From Flavobacteriaceae bacterium (GTDB taxonomy: Bacteria > Bacteroidota > Bacteroidia > Flavobacteriales > Flavobacteriaceae): a stretch of DNA of 64,000 bases. The notes beneath the pieces were generated by a model. The model made no database searches and had not been told where the DNA came from. It saw nothing but the letters and a program-made list of their open reading frames with translations. Each line of letters begins with the position of its first letter. Positions within the stretch are counted from its first letter, which is position 1. The stretch covers positions 1-64,000 of the forward strand of contig CANFZM010000012.1 of the NCBI GenBank assembly GCA_947451525.1, in the 5' to 3' direction. Shown in pieces: positions 1 through 9,827 of this stretch. The translations under genes were made by a program, and so were the position numbers.

Positions 1-62
1 AAATATTCAACAATGATTTCTGGTAATAATAACTTGAGAAGTTCTACAAATGAATCTTGCAT
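1..62 (-). CDS. ISAon1-like transposase N-region protein (partial, start only)
   Basis: The first codons of a minus-strand gene run off the left edge. The 20 visible residues begin MQDSFVELLKLLLPE and continue IIVEYF. This resembles the N-terminus of the short accessory protein of ISAon1-family insertion sequences in Bacteroidetes, which typically opens with a leucine-rich stretch containing LLLPE followed by an aromatic patch. The identification rests on recall of that pattern over very few residues. The inverted-repeat sequence just upstream fits an IS end. The rest of the gene and any transposase lie outside the window. Confidence 0.55.
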   Translation of the reverse strand, partial: MQDSFVELLKLLLPEIIVEY

Positions 63-135
63 TTCTATTTAATTTTGAAATGCAAATATCCATATTTAAT
101 ATTTCCCCACAACTTTTTGACTTGATCCATTACTT

Positions 136-212
136 ATTTTAAAGGTGTACAATTCGGGGTACTAGAAAATTTCATTTTATTGTGCCCCTATCTAGGATAA
201 CACCTTTAAAAT
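136..212. repeat. Inverted repeat, probable IS terminus
   Basis: A perfect 13-bp inverted repeat (ATTTTAAAGGTGT at 136-148, its complement at 200-212) encloses G4 and C4 runs. A related third copy in direct orientation lies at 273-294 (TTAAAGGTTACCAATTGGGG). The position directly upstream of the transposase-like start suggests the terminal repeats of the insertion sequence, possibly with a remnant second end. The rest of 63-343 contains no gene that I can see. Confidence 0.45.
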
Positions 213-343
213 CAAATTTTTCACTAAATGAACATCTTGATTTATGTTGATAGAATTTTTAAATTTCTTTTAACTTAAAGGTTACCAATTGGGGATGCAA
301 CTTATTTAAAAATATTTAAAGTAAATTTTTGATAAATAAATAA

Positions 344-3145
344 TTAAAACCATTTCCTAGTAAACAAACCTATTAACGATTGCGGAGAAAAGGCAACTAT
401 AAACCTAATTTTTTCAGCATATTTGGTTTGAGTAACTTCAAATCCATTCGTAGATTGTATTGGAAAATACAATTCGAAATAATCGGTAACTAAGTTCAAA
501 CGGATGCCTGTATCGTATACAAATCGTGCATCTTGTTGCTTGTTTTTCATAAAACCAACATCACCATAAACTTCAATCCAATTCCAAATATTAAAACTTC
601 CGTTACCCGTTGTGATCCACTCATTAGCATACGGATTAACTAATTTTGATTTAAATCCACCTTCGGCCTGAATGAATTGTTGGCTGAAAATCCCAGTACT
701 TTCGGATCGTCCTAGGTAGTTATAATCAAATAAATAATCAGTGGCTTTGTCTAATGAAAAACTAAAATAATCGGATTCGGCTTTGTTATATAGGAAAACC
801 CCAGCATACAATCGCAAATTCACTTGGCGATTGTCATCAAAAAGTCTACGGAAACTAATACTTGTAGATGCTTTTCCGAATTTAGAGGCCAATTGAAAAT
901 CAGTAGTATATCCAAAATGTTTCGTGATTTCGGTTTTAGAATTACTATAACGTGCATTAAAAATAGAGTAATTACCTTCTAAAGTAGTTTTTACAAAATC
1001 ACTAGGCTCCCGGTTTACATATACTTGTCGCACCAACAAACTTTTATAATGATTGTCTCGGAAATCGTTTTCTCTAAATCGAAAAAGAACATAAGGATTT
1101 ACTTTTTTATAATAGGCATCTGGCGCGTAATGGTAATTTTCACCACTCAATCCATAGCGAATGTTATACATTTTGCTATCGCGATTGAATTGGTTTACAC
1201 CCAATGAAAACCTACCTGAAAGCGAACTAGTTTTGGTGGAATAGGAGGGAGTAATATCAAAATTAAAAGGCTTATCTAAGATGGTTTTATTGTGAAAACG
1301 CATTCCTGGAATGAATCCATCGTAAAAATTATATTCTAGAGTTGGAACATACAAAATCTGATTGTAATTGGGATCTTCCAAATCTTTCATAAAATTAAAT
1401 TTAATTGGTCTATTACTTAAACTAAAAGGCTTCAAGGATTTCCAATTATTTCTTTGGTTGTATTCGGGAACGATATTTTTGTAATTAATTACAAGTTTAT
1501 CGGCATCGAATCTTTTAAAAGTATAGGTGCTATCTTCTTTTACATTGGTAATCCATTCTTTAAAGACAATTTCCTTGTTTTTAACCCCATAAATTGGAAT
1601 TGGCACAGAAACCCCGGTTTTGTTTTTTAGTTGAAAAGAAACGCTGTCTATCGTCTTATTAACAGTAGTAAACTTGTAATCGATAATTTTTCTGGAATGG
1701 ATAATGGTGTTAAAAAACCAATCGGTATTTTTAGCAGAATTATTTTTAATAATGGATTGAAATGTATTAGAATCCGTTGCATTTTTATTGGAAAACGAAA
1801 CAAATTCGGCAATACTTTTCTTCAAATTTTCTTCTCCAATATAGTCTGCCAAATATCTAAAACTAATACCTGCTCGGTATTTAGAAGCAATTTTTTCATT
1901 AAATTTTATCAAAGTATTTTTAGGATCTCCTAGAGGTTGGTCCAAATTTTTACGGGCCATTAGCATATAAAAATAACTGTATTGCTCATTAAAATCTAGA
2001 GAAACTAAATGATACCCCCTTAAAATTCCGAGTCTTCCAATGCTTCCCATCATTTTAGCATCGGGGTAGTTTTCATCTATATATTTCATCATATAATAGA
2101 TTTGAATAGCATCAAAAATCCAATTGTCTTTTCTTGGATCTAATTGCAAAGTAGTTTTTAAATAATTATTCAAATAGGTCTTTAAAAACTTCATTTCATA
2201 AAGATAATTATCCGAAAACGGATTGATAAACGAAGGCAATTGATTCAATCCATAAAACGGATTTTGCTCATAATCCAATTGCGAAACCGTTATTTTAGAT
2301 TTAGGATATTTACCCAAATTATCGCCTACATAAGTAACTATTTTCTCAATCAGTAATGCCTTTTCAATATCATTTACTTTCTTATCTTCCAAGTTGGTTG
2401 TGACTTCTAAATCGCTGTTTTTAAAACTAAGAAAATCGGTCTTTTTTTGGATATATAAATTTACGGTCAATTGGTTGGTTCCCGAAAATTGGTAGGTAAA
2501 ATTTTCTTTTTTAACCAAAGGTAAATCGGTAATGATTGGATACCCTTGCGGATCAGTAATTTTCAAATCTACATCCGTTAAGGCATTTGGCGTATCGTCA
2601 ATATTAAGGTTGTTGTATTTTAAAAAGGAAGAATCAACATACATCGAAGGGGTTAAAAACCAATTTTTCAATGCCATTTCTCCATTCGAATTGTAGCCAT
2701 AATTGGTGAATTTATCGTCTGGAATTTTTACAAAATAAGATAATATAAAAGTCGCTTTTTGACCTGGTGCCAATTTGTTTTTCAATTGAAATTCTACTAA
2801 ATCAGGAAATCCATCCGGACGACTCCAAGTAAGCAAAGATTTAGAAGCGTCAATAATGGTGATGTTGTTTGTGCTACCTCGTTCTTTATCTGAAGCTAAA
2901 TGAAAACTACGCACATATTCATCCGAAAATCGGGCTCCTAAGGGGGTGTTTTTGTCGGAATAGGCATTATTCCAATCGTTTAAAACGATGCTACTTAAAG
3001 TGTCTTTCGATTGATTGAAATAAGTTAATTCCTGATACACATTCAAGATATTCTTTTCGTGATTTACTTCCACCACTAATTTAGATCGGTGTTGTGCAAA
3101 TGCAAAACAAGTACCTAGAACAAATATGTAGACAAGTTTTTTCAC
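344..3145 (-). CDS. M1-peptidase-like protein with degenerate active site and C-terminal outer-membrane barrel
   Basis: A 933-residue exported protein with a signal peptide (MKKLVYIFVLGTCFAFAQ). Residues to about 570 follow the layout of bacterial M1 aminopeptidases: an N-terminal beta domain, then a helical core. Where family members carry HExxH and a downstream W-x-x-E-G, this protein reads YLNNYLKTTL and NWIFDAI, so the zinc ligands are absent and proteolysis is unlikely. About 330 C-terminal residues alternate polar and aromatic positions and end in phenylalanine (LFTRKWF), typical of an outer-membrane beta-barrel. The start is GTG, sharing one base with the stop of the upstream gene, so it is the third gene of a tight operon with the SGNH and MBOAT genes. 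A role at the cell surface is likely; the specific function is unknown. Confidence 0.7.
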   Translation of the reverse strand: MKKLVYIFVLGTCFAFAQHRSKLVVEVNHEKNILNVYQELTYFNQSKDTLSSIVLNDWNNAYSDKNTPLGARFSDEYVRSFHLASDKERGSTNNITIIDASKSLLTWSRPDGFPDLVEFQLKNKLAPGQKATFILSYFVKIPDDKFTNYGYNSNGEMALKNWFLTPSMYVDSSFLKYNNLNIDDTPNALTDVDLKITDPQGYPIITDLPLVKKENFTYQFSGTNQLTVNLYIQKKTDFLSFKNSDLEVTTNLEDKKVNDIEKALLIEKIVTYVGDNLGKYPKSKITVSQLDYEQNPFYGLNQLPSFINPFSDNYLYEMKFLKTYLNNYLKTTLQLDPRKDNWIFDAIQIYYMMKYIDENYPDAKMMGSIGRLGILRGYHLVSLDFNEQYSYFYMLMARKNLDQPLGDPKNTLIKFNEKIASKYRAGISFRYLADYIGEENLKKSIAEFVSFSNKNATDSNTFQSIIKNNSAKNTDWFFNTIIHSRKIIDYKFTTVNKTIDSVSFQLKNKTGVSVPIPIYGVKNKEIVFKEWITNVKEDSTYTFKRFDADKLVINYKNIVPEYNQRNNWKSLKPFSLSNRPIKFNFMKDLEDPNYNQILYVPTLEYNFYDGFIPGMRFHNKTILDKPFNFDITPSYSTKTSSLSGRFSLGVNQFNRDSKMYNIRYGLSGENYHYAPDAYYKKVNPYVLFRFRENDFRDNHYKSLLVRQVYVNREPSDFVKTTLEGNYSIFNARYSNSKTEITKHFGYTTDFQLASKFGKASTSISFRRLFDDNRQVNLRLYAGVFLYNKAESDYFSFSLDKATDYLFDYNYLGRSESTGIFSQQFIQAEGGFKSKLVNPYANEWITTGNGSFNIWNWIEVYGDVGFMKNKQQDARFVYDTGIRLNLVTDYFELYFPIQSTNGFEVTQTKYAEKIRFIVAFSPQSLIGLFTRKWF

Positions 3146-4029
3146 TATTTTTTTGGTTTGAAAAGTGCTTTAAAAACAACATTGGTAAATTCTTCAGCGC
3201 CATCTTTATTTAGATGTCCGCAAGTAGAAAAATATTTGTCGTCGGTAACAGCATTTTCAAATCTACGAATTTCTGGATAAACCTCTTGCAAATGATTGAA
3301 ATAATCTCGGTTAATAGTTTCCATACACATTGGCGTGGTAAGTGCAATTAATTGTATGTTATTTTTCTTACAAATGGCTTTAATTTCTTCGTATCCTTTA
3401 TTTCTTTTCGGATAATATTTAGATAAATCGGCAGGAATCAAATTTTTATCACTTGTCATTAACGGATGAAATCCCTCATTTTCAAGGGCATTCGTTTTCT
3501 TATGAATTGCCGAATAATACATTTCTCTAAAGCCAACTCGGGCATCGTAGTGCATGTATCTGTAGAAGGGAATGTAAAGTAATTCGTTATATTCTGGAAT
3601 TGTTCGGTAAAAATCCCGAACCGTTTTAGAAGTATGTAAATAGGGCATAAATAACGATCGTATGGCTTCTGAATGGTCATTAGTATTAATATTCAAATCG
3701 ACTTGCAGAATTAAACATTTGATTTTATAATTCCTTTCGACCATCATTTGCAACATCAACGCCGATTCTTCCAATCTGGATCGGGTAATCCCAAAATTGA
3801 AGGTTTTATATCCTTGATCGTTAAATATTTTAGGAACAAAATGGTTGTTAACCCTTGAAGAACCAAGGAAAACCACATCGTAATTTTTATCTTTAGAATT
3901 AAATAAATAATCTATTTTGCTTCGAGAATCCGATTGCATATAAACAGCGGTGTACAAAACGTCTAGCAAAACCAACGTGAGTAGGAGCAAGGCCAAACCT
4001 TTTGCTAAAAAAAGTAGAAACTTTCTCAT
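3145..4029 (-). CDS. SGNH-hydrolase-like membrane-anchored protein
   Basis: A 294-residue protein with one N-terminal membrane anchor (about residues 5-30), followed by an extracytoplasmic domain. It has a GSSR block (VVFLGSSRVNNHF), the usual place of the catalytic serine in SGNH/GDSL esterases, and a late HLNKDGAEEF that can supply the histidine (an acidic-x-x-His variant is not obvious). Such proteins are regularly paired with MBOAT acyltransferases, as in the AlgI/AlgJ, DltB/DltD and PatA/PatB systems. They then pass or remove acyl groups on an extracellular polymer. The ATG overlaps the upstream MBOAT stop as TAATG, so the two are translationally coupled. The substrate cannot be told from the sequence. 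Confidence 0.65.
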   Translation of the reverse strand: MRKFLLFLAKGLALLLLTLVLLDVLYTAVYMQSDSRSKIDYLFNSKDKNYDVVFLGSSRVNNHFVPKIFNDQGYKTFNFGITRSRLEESALMLQMMVERNYKIKCLILQVDLNINTNDHSEAIRSLFMPYLHTSKTVRDFYRTIPEYNELLYIPFYRYMHYDARVGFREMYYSAIHKKTNALENEGFHPLMTSDKNLIPADLSKYYPKRNKGYEEIKAICKKNNIQLIALTTPMCMETINRDYFNHLQEVYPEIRRFENAVTDDKYFSTCGHLNKDGAEEFTNVVFKALFKPKK

Positions 4030-5462
4030 TAGAATTGGAAATAAATAAATTCTTTATAGTCAGAAAACACGCCAAGTGCCACAATTGCTGCCAAACATAA
4101 ACTCAATTTTAACCAACTCAACTTTCCAGATATTGGCTCTATTTTATGTCGGTTATTCCATTCGATAACTACAAAAATAAGTACTAATGCTAGCAACTCA
4201 TTACTGTAGCGTTCTATTCGGAAATATTCGGTAGAAAAATTATGGTTTTCAAACATTCTTTTGATATACAAAACTGCATCCGTAATAGTTTTAGACCTGA
4301 AAAATATCCAAGCAATGCAAGTAATTGTGAACGTGGTTAAGATATTAAAAAGGGTTCGCAAAGAATCCAAATTAAAACCTAAAGTGAAATCGTCTACGTT
4401 TTTTCGGTTCCGATTTAAAAGTAAAAGTGGCAGAAAATACAAGGCATTCAAGAAACCCCAGGCCACATAAGTCAGGTTGGCTCCATGCCAAAATCCGCTG
4501 ACTAAAAAGATGATGAACGTATTTCGAACTTGAAATAGTTTGTTTCCTTTGCTTCCGCCAAGCGGAATGTATAAATAATCGCGAAACCAAGACGAAAGGG
4601 AGATGTGCCATTTGCGCCAAAATTCGGCTATATCTCTTGAAAAATAGGGGTAGTTAAAGTTTCGCAATAAGTCAATTCCGAATAATTTGGAAGTTCCTAA
4701 AGCAATATCCGAATAGCCCGAAAAGTCTCCATAAATTTGAAAAGCAAAATATATCGCTCCTAAAATCAACGATAACGAATTCATGGTAGTGTAATGGTTG
4801 AAGATTTCGTTGGCATAAATCGAACACGAATCGGCAATGACCACTTTCTTTACTAATCCCCAAACAATCTGGTAAATCCCTTCTTGCGCTTTATGGAAAT
4901 TGAATTTTCGTCTTACTTTTATTTGTGGTAATAAGTGTGTGGCTCGTTCAATTGGTCCAGCAACTAAAAGTGGGAAATAACTTACAAATAAGGAATAATC
5001 TATAAAGTTTTTTTCTGATTTTATTCGTTTGTAATAAATATCAATAATGTAGGATAATCCGTGGAAGGTATAAAATGAAATCCCTACCGGAAGAATTAAT
5101 TTTAATAAAATCGGACTTGCGGTAAACCCAAAGGAGTTGACAACTTCTGCAAAAGAAGAGGCAAAGAAATTGTAGTATTTGAAAATTCCAAGAAAACCTA
5201 AATTGATAGTAATGCAAAGCCAAAGCCACATTTTTCGTTCCGATTGTGTTTCGCTTTTTTCAATTTTCATTGCCGAAACATAATCCAATAAAGTAGAAAA
5301 AACCAATAGGAATAAGAACCTCCAATCCCAACAAGAATAGAAATAATAACTCGCTAAAATTAGAATGTAATTTTGATTTATTTTCGATTTATTGCCTACA
5401 AACCAATAGAGTATAAAAACTATGGGAAGGAATATAGCGAAATGTAAGGAGTTGAAAAACAT
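4029..5462 (-). CDS. MBOAT family O-acyltransferase (AlgI-like)
   Basis: A 477-residue polytopic membrane protein with about ten hydrophobic segments. It carries the MBOAT hallmarks: a WRKWHISLSSWFRDYLYIPL block and, further on, FLVSGFWHGAN with the expected catalytic histidine. AlgI-type proteins move acyl groups, usually acetyl, across the inner membrane for O-acylation of a surface polymer. It is the first gene of an operon with the SGNH protein and the barrel protein, which fits a small surface-polymer modification module. No glycosyltransferases or polymer synthase are adjacent, so the target is unknown. Confidence 0.9.
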   Translation of the reverse strand: MFFNSLHFAIFLPIVFILYWFVGNKSKINQNYILILASYYFYSCWDWRFLFLLVFSTLLDYVSAMKIEKSETQSERKMWLWLCITINLGFLGIFKYYNFFASSFAEVVNSFGFTASPILLKLILPVGISFYTFHGLSYIIDIYYKRIKSEKNFIDYSLFVSYFPLLVAGPIERATHLLPQIKVRRKFNFHKAQEGIYQIVWGLVKKVVIADSCSIYANEIFNHYTTMNSLSLILGAIYFAFQIYGDFSGYSDIALGTSKLFGIDLLRNFNYPYFSRDIAEFWRKWHISLSSWFRDYLYIPLGGSKGNKLFQVRNTFIIFLVSGFWHGANLTYVAWGFLNALYFLPLLLLNRNRKNVDDFTLGFNLDSLRTLFNILTTFTITCIAWIFFRSKTITDAVLYIKRMFENHNFSTEYFRIERYSNELLALVLIFVVIEWNNRHKIEPISGKLSWLKLSLCLAAIVALGVFSDYKEFIYFQF

Positions 5463-5490
5463 ACATTAATTCAATTAGACAGAAAAGATT

Positions 5491-5566
5491 TTTTAAAACC
5501 ATTAAGAAATTAAGAAAATTAAGATTTTGAATACCTTAATGAAACTTAATTTCTTAATGGTTTAAA
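5491..5566. repeat. AT-rich long inverted repeat (dispersed family)
   Basis: The arms at 5493-5514 and 5545-5566 are complementary over 22 bases with one mismatch (right arm CTTAATTTCTTAATGGTTTA plus two bases), with a loop of about 30. The same arm sequence recurs at 30978-31033 and three times in 23351-23573. Lying between the LOG and MBOAT genes, it could act as a weak terminator or processing site, but it has no clear T-tract. Confidence 0.75.
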
Positions 5567-5587
5567 TAATATAATAAATTGTAAATT

Positions 5588-6313
5588 TTAGAAATTCGGA
5601 CTTAAATTGTATTTTTTGTAAAAATTATCTAAGGTTTCTACAACTTCTTCCGCGGAATCTACCAATTTAATAAGATTTAAATCTACTATATTGGCATTTT
5701 GATATTTTTCCATCATCACTGTTTTGATCCAATCTAAAAGTCCCGACCAGAATTCGGATCCGACTAATATGATAGGGAATTTTCCTATTTTTTTGGTTTG
5801 GATTAAGGTAACGGCTTCAAATAATTCGTCTAAAGTTCCAAATCCACCGGGCATTACAACAAATCCTTGAGCATATTTTACAAACATTACTTTGCGTACA
5901 AAAAAGTAATCAAAGTTTAAATTTTTATCTTTATCAATAAACGGATTAAAGTGTTGTTCAAATGGCAATTCGATGTTTAAACCAACAGATGGTCCTTCAC
6001 CACGATGTGCACCTTTATTACCAGCCTCCATAATTCCTGGGCCACCACCAGTAATTACTCCATAACCAGCCTTACTGATTTTATAAGCAATTTTCTCAGC
6101 CAATAGGTAGTATTTATCCTCTGGTTTGGTTCTTGCTGATCCAAAAATAGAAACGCAAGGGCCTATTCGTGACATCGATTCGTATCCGTTAACAAACTCC
6201 GACATGATTTTAAAAATCCCCCAAGAGTCGTTACTTCGTATTTCGTTCCACGTTTTTTGTTTTAATTTATCTTTTATTTTATTGTCTTCGTTTTCTAAAT
6301 CGCTAATTCCCAT
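5588..6313 (-). CDS. LOG family protein (TIGR00730, Rossmann-fold nucleotide hydrolase)
   Basis: A 241-residue protein with both LOG-family signatures: GGGPGIMEA at residues 89-97 and PGGFGTLDE at 155-163. The second holds the catalytic glutamate and phosphate-binding loop. Plant and bacterial LOG proteins hydrolyse nucleoside 5'-monophosphates such as cytokinin ribotides to the free base and ribose phosphate; many bacterial members act as general nucleotide 5'-monophosphate nucleosidases. The first 45 residues are a charged extension that is not part of the core. It lies downstream of uvrA on the same strand with a 23-bp gap, so cotranscription is possible. Confidence 0.85.
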   Translation of the reverse strand: MGISDLENEDNKIKDKLKQKTWNEIRSNDSWGIFKIMSEFVNGYESMSRIGPCVSIFGSARTKPEDKYYLLAEKIAYKISKAGYGVITGGGPGIMEAGNKGAHRGEGPSVGLNIELPFEQHFNPFIDKDKNLNFDYFFVRKVMFVKYAQGFVVMPGGFGTLDELFEAVTLIQTKKIGKFPIILVGSEFWSGLLDWIKTVMMEKYQNANIVDLNLIKLVDSAEEVVETLDNFYKKYNLSPNF

Positions 6314-6336
6314 ATTTTCTTGTTTATTCTAACGTG

Positions 6337-9168
6337 CTAAAGTAATTCTTTTTTCAAAAACTGCGCCGTGTAACTTTTTTTGTTTTTAATGATTTCTTCG
6401 GGAGTTCCTTTACAAAGTATTTCACCACCGCCTTTTCCACCTTCTAAACCAACGTCAATGATGTAATCGGCAAGTTTAATCACATCTAAATTATGTTCGA
6501 TAATCAAGACCGTATTTCCTTTGTCAACCAGTTTTGTGATTACTTCCATCAATACCCGAATGTCTTCGAAATGCAAGCCCGTCGTAGGCTCATCCATGAT
6601 GTAAAACGTATTTCCGGTATCTTTTTTAGACAATTCTGCCGATAATTTAATACGTTGCGCTTCACCACCAGAAAGTGTCGTGCTTTGTTGTCCTAGGGTA
6701 ATATATCCCAATCCAACATCTTGAATGGTTTTTACTTTTCGATAAATCTTCGGAATCATTTCAAAGAAAACTACTGCTTCATCTACTGTCATGTTCAACA
6801 CATCGGAAATGGATTTTCCTTTGTAACGAATTTCCAAAGTTTCACGATTAAAACGTTTTCCTTGACAAGTTTCACATTCTACATACACATCGGGCAAGAA
6901 ACTCATTTCGATAGTTCGAACGCCTGATCCTTCGCAAGTTTCACAACGGCCACCTTTTACATTAAAACTAAATCGTCCCGCTTTATAACCACGAATCATG
7001 GCTTCGGGAGTCATGGTAAACAAACTTCTAACTTCCGAAAAAACATCGGTATAAGTAGCAGGATTGGAACGAGGTGTTCTCCCAATCGGACTTTGGTCAA
7101 TATCAATTACTTTATCAATATGCTCAATACCTTCAATTTTTTTATAAGGTTGTGGTTTCTTCACACCATTATAAATATGCGCGTTCAAGATAGGGTAGAG
7201 GGTTTCATTAATCAAGGTCGATTTACCGCTGCCAGAAACTCCGGTAACACAAATCAGTTTTCCTAATGGAAATTCAACCGATACATTTTTAAGATTATTC
7301 CCGCTAGCACCAGATAATTTTATGGATTTTCCGTTGCCTTCTCGTCGTGTTTTCGGTACTTCAATTTTTAATTCTCCGTTAAGATATTGCGCGGTCAAAG
7401 TATGCTCTTTATATAATTCGGCAGGAGTTCCTTTACTGATGATTTCACCACCAAATTTTCCTGCTTTCGGACCAATATCAATCACATAATCGGCGCATTC
7501 AATCATGTCTTTATCGTGTTCTACCACCAAAACCGAGTTGCCAATATCCCTAAGATTTTTCAAGGAATTAATCAATCGCTCATTGTCTCGTTGGTGTAAC
7601 CCAATGCTTGGTTCGTCTAGTATATAAAGTACACCAACCAATTGCGAACCGATTTGTGTTGCCAATCGAATGCGTTGCGCTTCACCACCTGAAAGTGATT
7701 TAGAACTTCTGCTCAAGGATAAATAATTCAAACCAACATCTAACAAAAATTGCAAACGTTCATTAATTTCTTTCAAAATTTCAGTAGCAATTGTTTTTTG
7801 TTTTTCCGATAATTCTTTAGGTAGTATTTTAAACCATGCAGATAATTCGGATACATCCATAGCCGATAATTCGGCAATATTTTGATTGTTAATTTTGAAG
7901 AAAAGGGCTTCTTTTTTCAAACGAGAACCATGACATTCGGGACAATTAATCTCGTCCATGAATTCTTTAGCCCAACGTTTTATAGAAGTTGAATTGCTTT
8001 CATCAAATTGTGTTTTTATGAATTTAGAAATTCCTTCAAAATCAATTTTATAGTCTTTAGTAACTCCAGCAGTTTTTGAAACTACAGAGAATTTTTCGTT
8101 ACCACCATTCAAAATCATTTCCATTGCTTCTTCCGAAATAGTTTCAACGGCATCAGTCAATTTGAAATTATATTTTTCACCAATAATCTCCAATTGCTTG
8201 AACATCCACGAACTTTTATATTCGCCAAGAGGAGCAAGAGCCCCTTTATTGATGGATAATTTAGGGTTTGGAATTATTTTTTTGCGGTTGATTTCGTTTA
8301 CAATTCCCAAGCCATTACAATGTTCGCAAGCACCTTTAGGAGAGTTAAAAGAAAATAAATTCGGCTCCGGATTTTGGTAGGAAATTCCGGTTGTAGGACA
8401 CATTAACGTTCTACTAAAAAAACGTACTTCGTTAGTTTCATTCTCAATTACCATCATCACATCTTCCCCGTGGTACATGGCAGTTTTGATACTTTCCGAC
8501 AAACGTTTATCGGTATCTTCATCATTTTCGACCTGCAATCGATCAATTACAATTTCTATATCGTGGGTTTTGTAACGATCCAATTTCATTCCCGCAGTGA
8601 TGTCGACAATTTTACCATTTACACGAACTTTTACAAATCCTTGTTTGGCAATTTGTTGGAATAACTCTGCATAATGTCCTTTTCTTGCACGGATTACGGG
8701 TGCTAAAACATTAATTCGTTTGCCATTGAAATTTTCTTTTATCAGATTTTTGATTTGTTCATCCGAATAGGAAACCATTTTTTCGCCAGTATTATAACTG
8801 AATGCTTCTCCTGCACGAGCATATAATAAACGCAGAAAATCATAAATTTCGGTGATGGTTCCAACGGTAGAACGTGGTGATTTGCTAGTAGTTTTTTGCT
8901 CGATAGCAATCACAGGAGATAGTCCGTCAATTTTATCTACATCAGGACGCTCCAATCCGCCAAGGAATTGACGGGCATAAGCAGAAAATGTTTCTATATA
9001 TCGGCGTTGTCCTTCGGCATAAATGGTATCGAAAGCCAAAGATGATTTTCCCGAACCCGAAAGTCCTGTAATCACCACTAGTTGCTCCCTGGGAATGGAA
9101 ATATCGATGTTTTTCAAGTTGTGCACTCGAGCACCAATTACTTCAATAATATTATCGTTTTCTTGCAT
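6337..9168 (-). CDS. uvrA: Excinuclease ABC subunit A
   Basis: A 943-residue protein with the full UvrA layout. A first ATPase Walker A (GLSGSGKSS, residues 35-43) is followed by a zinc-binding insertion (CEHCNGLG), a second CPECHGSRL cluster and an ABC signature [16 protein letters not shown]. The second ATPase half has its own Walker A (GVSGSGKST), the CETCEGSG...CETCQGKR zinc module and a second [15 protein letters not shown]. UvrA scans DNA for bulky lesions with UvrB in nucleotide-excision repair. The length matches typical family members and nothing is missing. Only a short gap separates it from the divergent 173-residue gene. Confidence 0.98.
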   Translation of the reverse strand: MQENDNIIEVIGARVHNLKNIDISIPREQLVVITGLSGSGKSSLAFDTIYAEGQRRYIETFSAYARQFLGGLERPDVDKIDGLSPVIAIEQKTTSKSPRSTVGTITEIYDFLRLLYARAGEAFSYNTGEKMVSYSDEQIKNLIKENFNGKRINVLAPVIRARKGHYAELFQQIAKQGFVKVRVNGKIVDITAGMKLDRYKTHDIEIVIDRLQVENDEDTDKRLSESIKTAMYHGEDVMMVIENETNEVRFFSRTLMCPTTGISYQNPEPNLFSFNSPKGACEHCNGLGIVNEINRKKIIPNPKLSINKGALAPLGEYKSSWMFKQLEIIGEKYNFKLTDAVETISEEAMEMILNGGNEKFSVVSKTAGVTKDYKIDFEGISKFIKTQFDESNSTSIKRWAKEFMDEINCPECHGSRLKKEALFFKINNQNIAELSAMDVSELSAWFKILPKELSEKQKTIATEILKEINERLQFLLDVGLNYLSLSRSSKSLSGGEAQRIRLATQIGSQLVGVLYILDEPSIGLHQRDNERLINSLKNLRDIGNSVLVVEHDKDMIECADYVIDIGPKAGKFGGEIISKGTPAELYKEHTLTAQYLNGELKIEVPKTRREGNGKSIKLSGASGNNLKNVSVEFPLGKLICVTGVSGSGKSTLINETLYPILNAHIYNGVKKPQPYKKIEGIEHIDKVIDIDQSPIGRTPRSNPATYTDVFSEVRSLFTMTPEAMIRGYKAGRFSFNVKGGRCETCEGSGVRTIEMSFLPDVYVECETCQGKRFNRETLEIRYKGKSISDVLNMTVDEAVVFFEMIPKIYRKVKTIQDVGLGYITLGQQSTTLSGGEAQRIKLSAELSKKDTGNTFYIMDEPTTGLHFEDIRVLMEVITKLVDKGNTVLIIEHNLDVIKLADYIIDVGLEGGKGGGEILCKGTPEEIIKNKKSYTAQFLKKELL

Positions 9169-9247
9169 ATTTTTTGTAAAAAAGCAAAAGTACGATTTTA
9201 GGAATAAAATTCAGTTAGTCAGTTTAGAAGAATTTGTTAAAGATTAT

Positions 9248-9255
9248 TATATTTG
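9248..9255 (+). promoter_or_regulatory. Putative -7 box TATATTTG
   Basis: The octamer matches the Bacteroidetes -7 consensus TAnnTTTG. It sits 23 bp before the start of the next gene, so the leader would be short. I do not see a well-spaced -33 TTG. Confidence 0.35.
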
Positions 9256-9278
9256 AAAAATTAAAAAATCTTTGAACT

Positions 9279-9800
9279 ATGAATATTTTAGGAATTGGCT
9301 CCCGAATTAAACATCCCGAATTTGGGCTTGGAGTAGTAACAAACGTAACCTCTAAATTCTATTGGGTTACTTTTATGGAAACTGGATTAGAAACGATTGC
9401 TATTGACAGCACATTTGAAATTATTGAAGCAGTTGAAGACGAAGTAGACTCAGTAAGTTTTTATGAAGTAGAGCGGACTTTGAAAAATCTTTTGCAAAAA
9501 TGGAGTGATGTTTCGCAAGTAGTTCCAATGGCCGACAAATGGAAAGGCGGCAAATTAATTATGGAACCCAGCACTCCAACTACCAATAAAGAAGTGCCAA
9601 TTGATACCTTCTTTCATAAAATAGTAATGGTTCGCGATAGATTAAGAGTGATGGAACAAAAAATTAATTCAAGTAAACTAGAAGAAATAGATAAAATTGA
9701 ATTGCAACAATACATTACTAGATGTTATGGAAGTTTGACCACTTTTAATGTTTTGTTTAAAAGTACCAACGATTATTTTGTTGGAGAGAAAACGAAGTAG
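9279..9800 (+). CDS. Conserved hypothetical protein (flavobacterial type)
   Basis: A 173-residue soluble protein with no signal peptide or membrane segment. Residues 1-50 (IGSRIKHPEFGLGVVTNV, then WVTFMETGLETI) resemble a small beta-barrel of the kind that starts DUF3553/UvrD-tail-like domains, which often read G-x-x-V-x-H-x-x-F-G-x-G. The rest is mostly helical and charged. I do not recognise the family. It is divergent from uvrA, so a DNA-related role is conceivable but is guesswork. Confidence 0.7.
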   Translation: MNILGIGSRIKHPEFGLGVVTNVTSKFYWVTFMETGLETIAIDSTFEIIEAVEDEVDSVSFYEVERTLKNLLQKWSDVSQVVPMADKWKGGKLIMEPSTPTTNKEVPIDTFFHKIVMVRDRLRVMEQKINSSKLEEIDKIELQQYITRCYGSLTTFNVLFKSTNDYFVGEKTK

Positions 9801-9827
9801 TAACAAACAACTCTGTCAGAGTTTATA

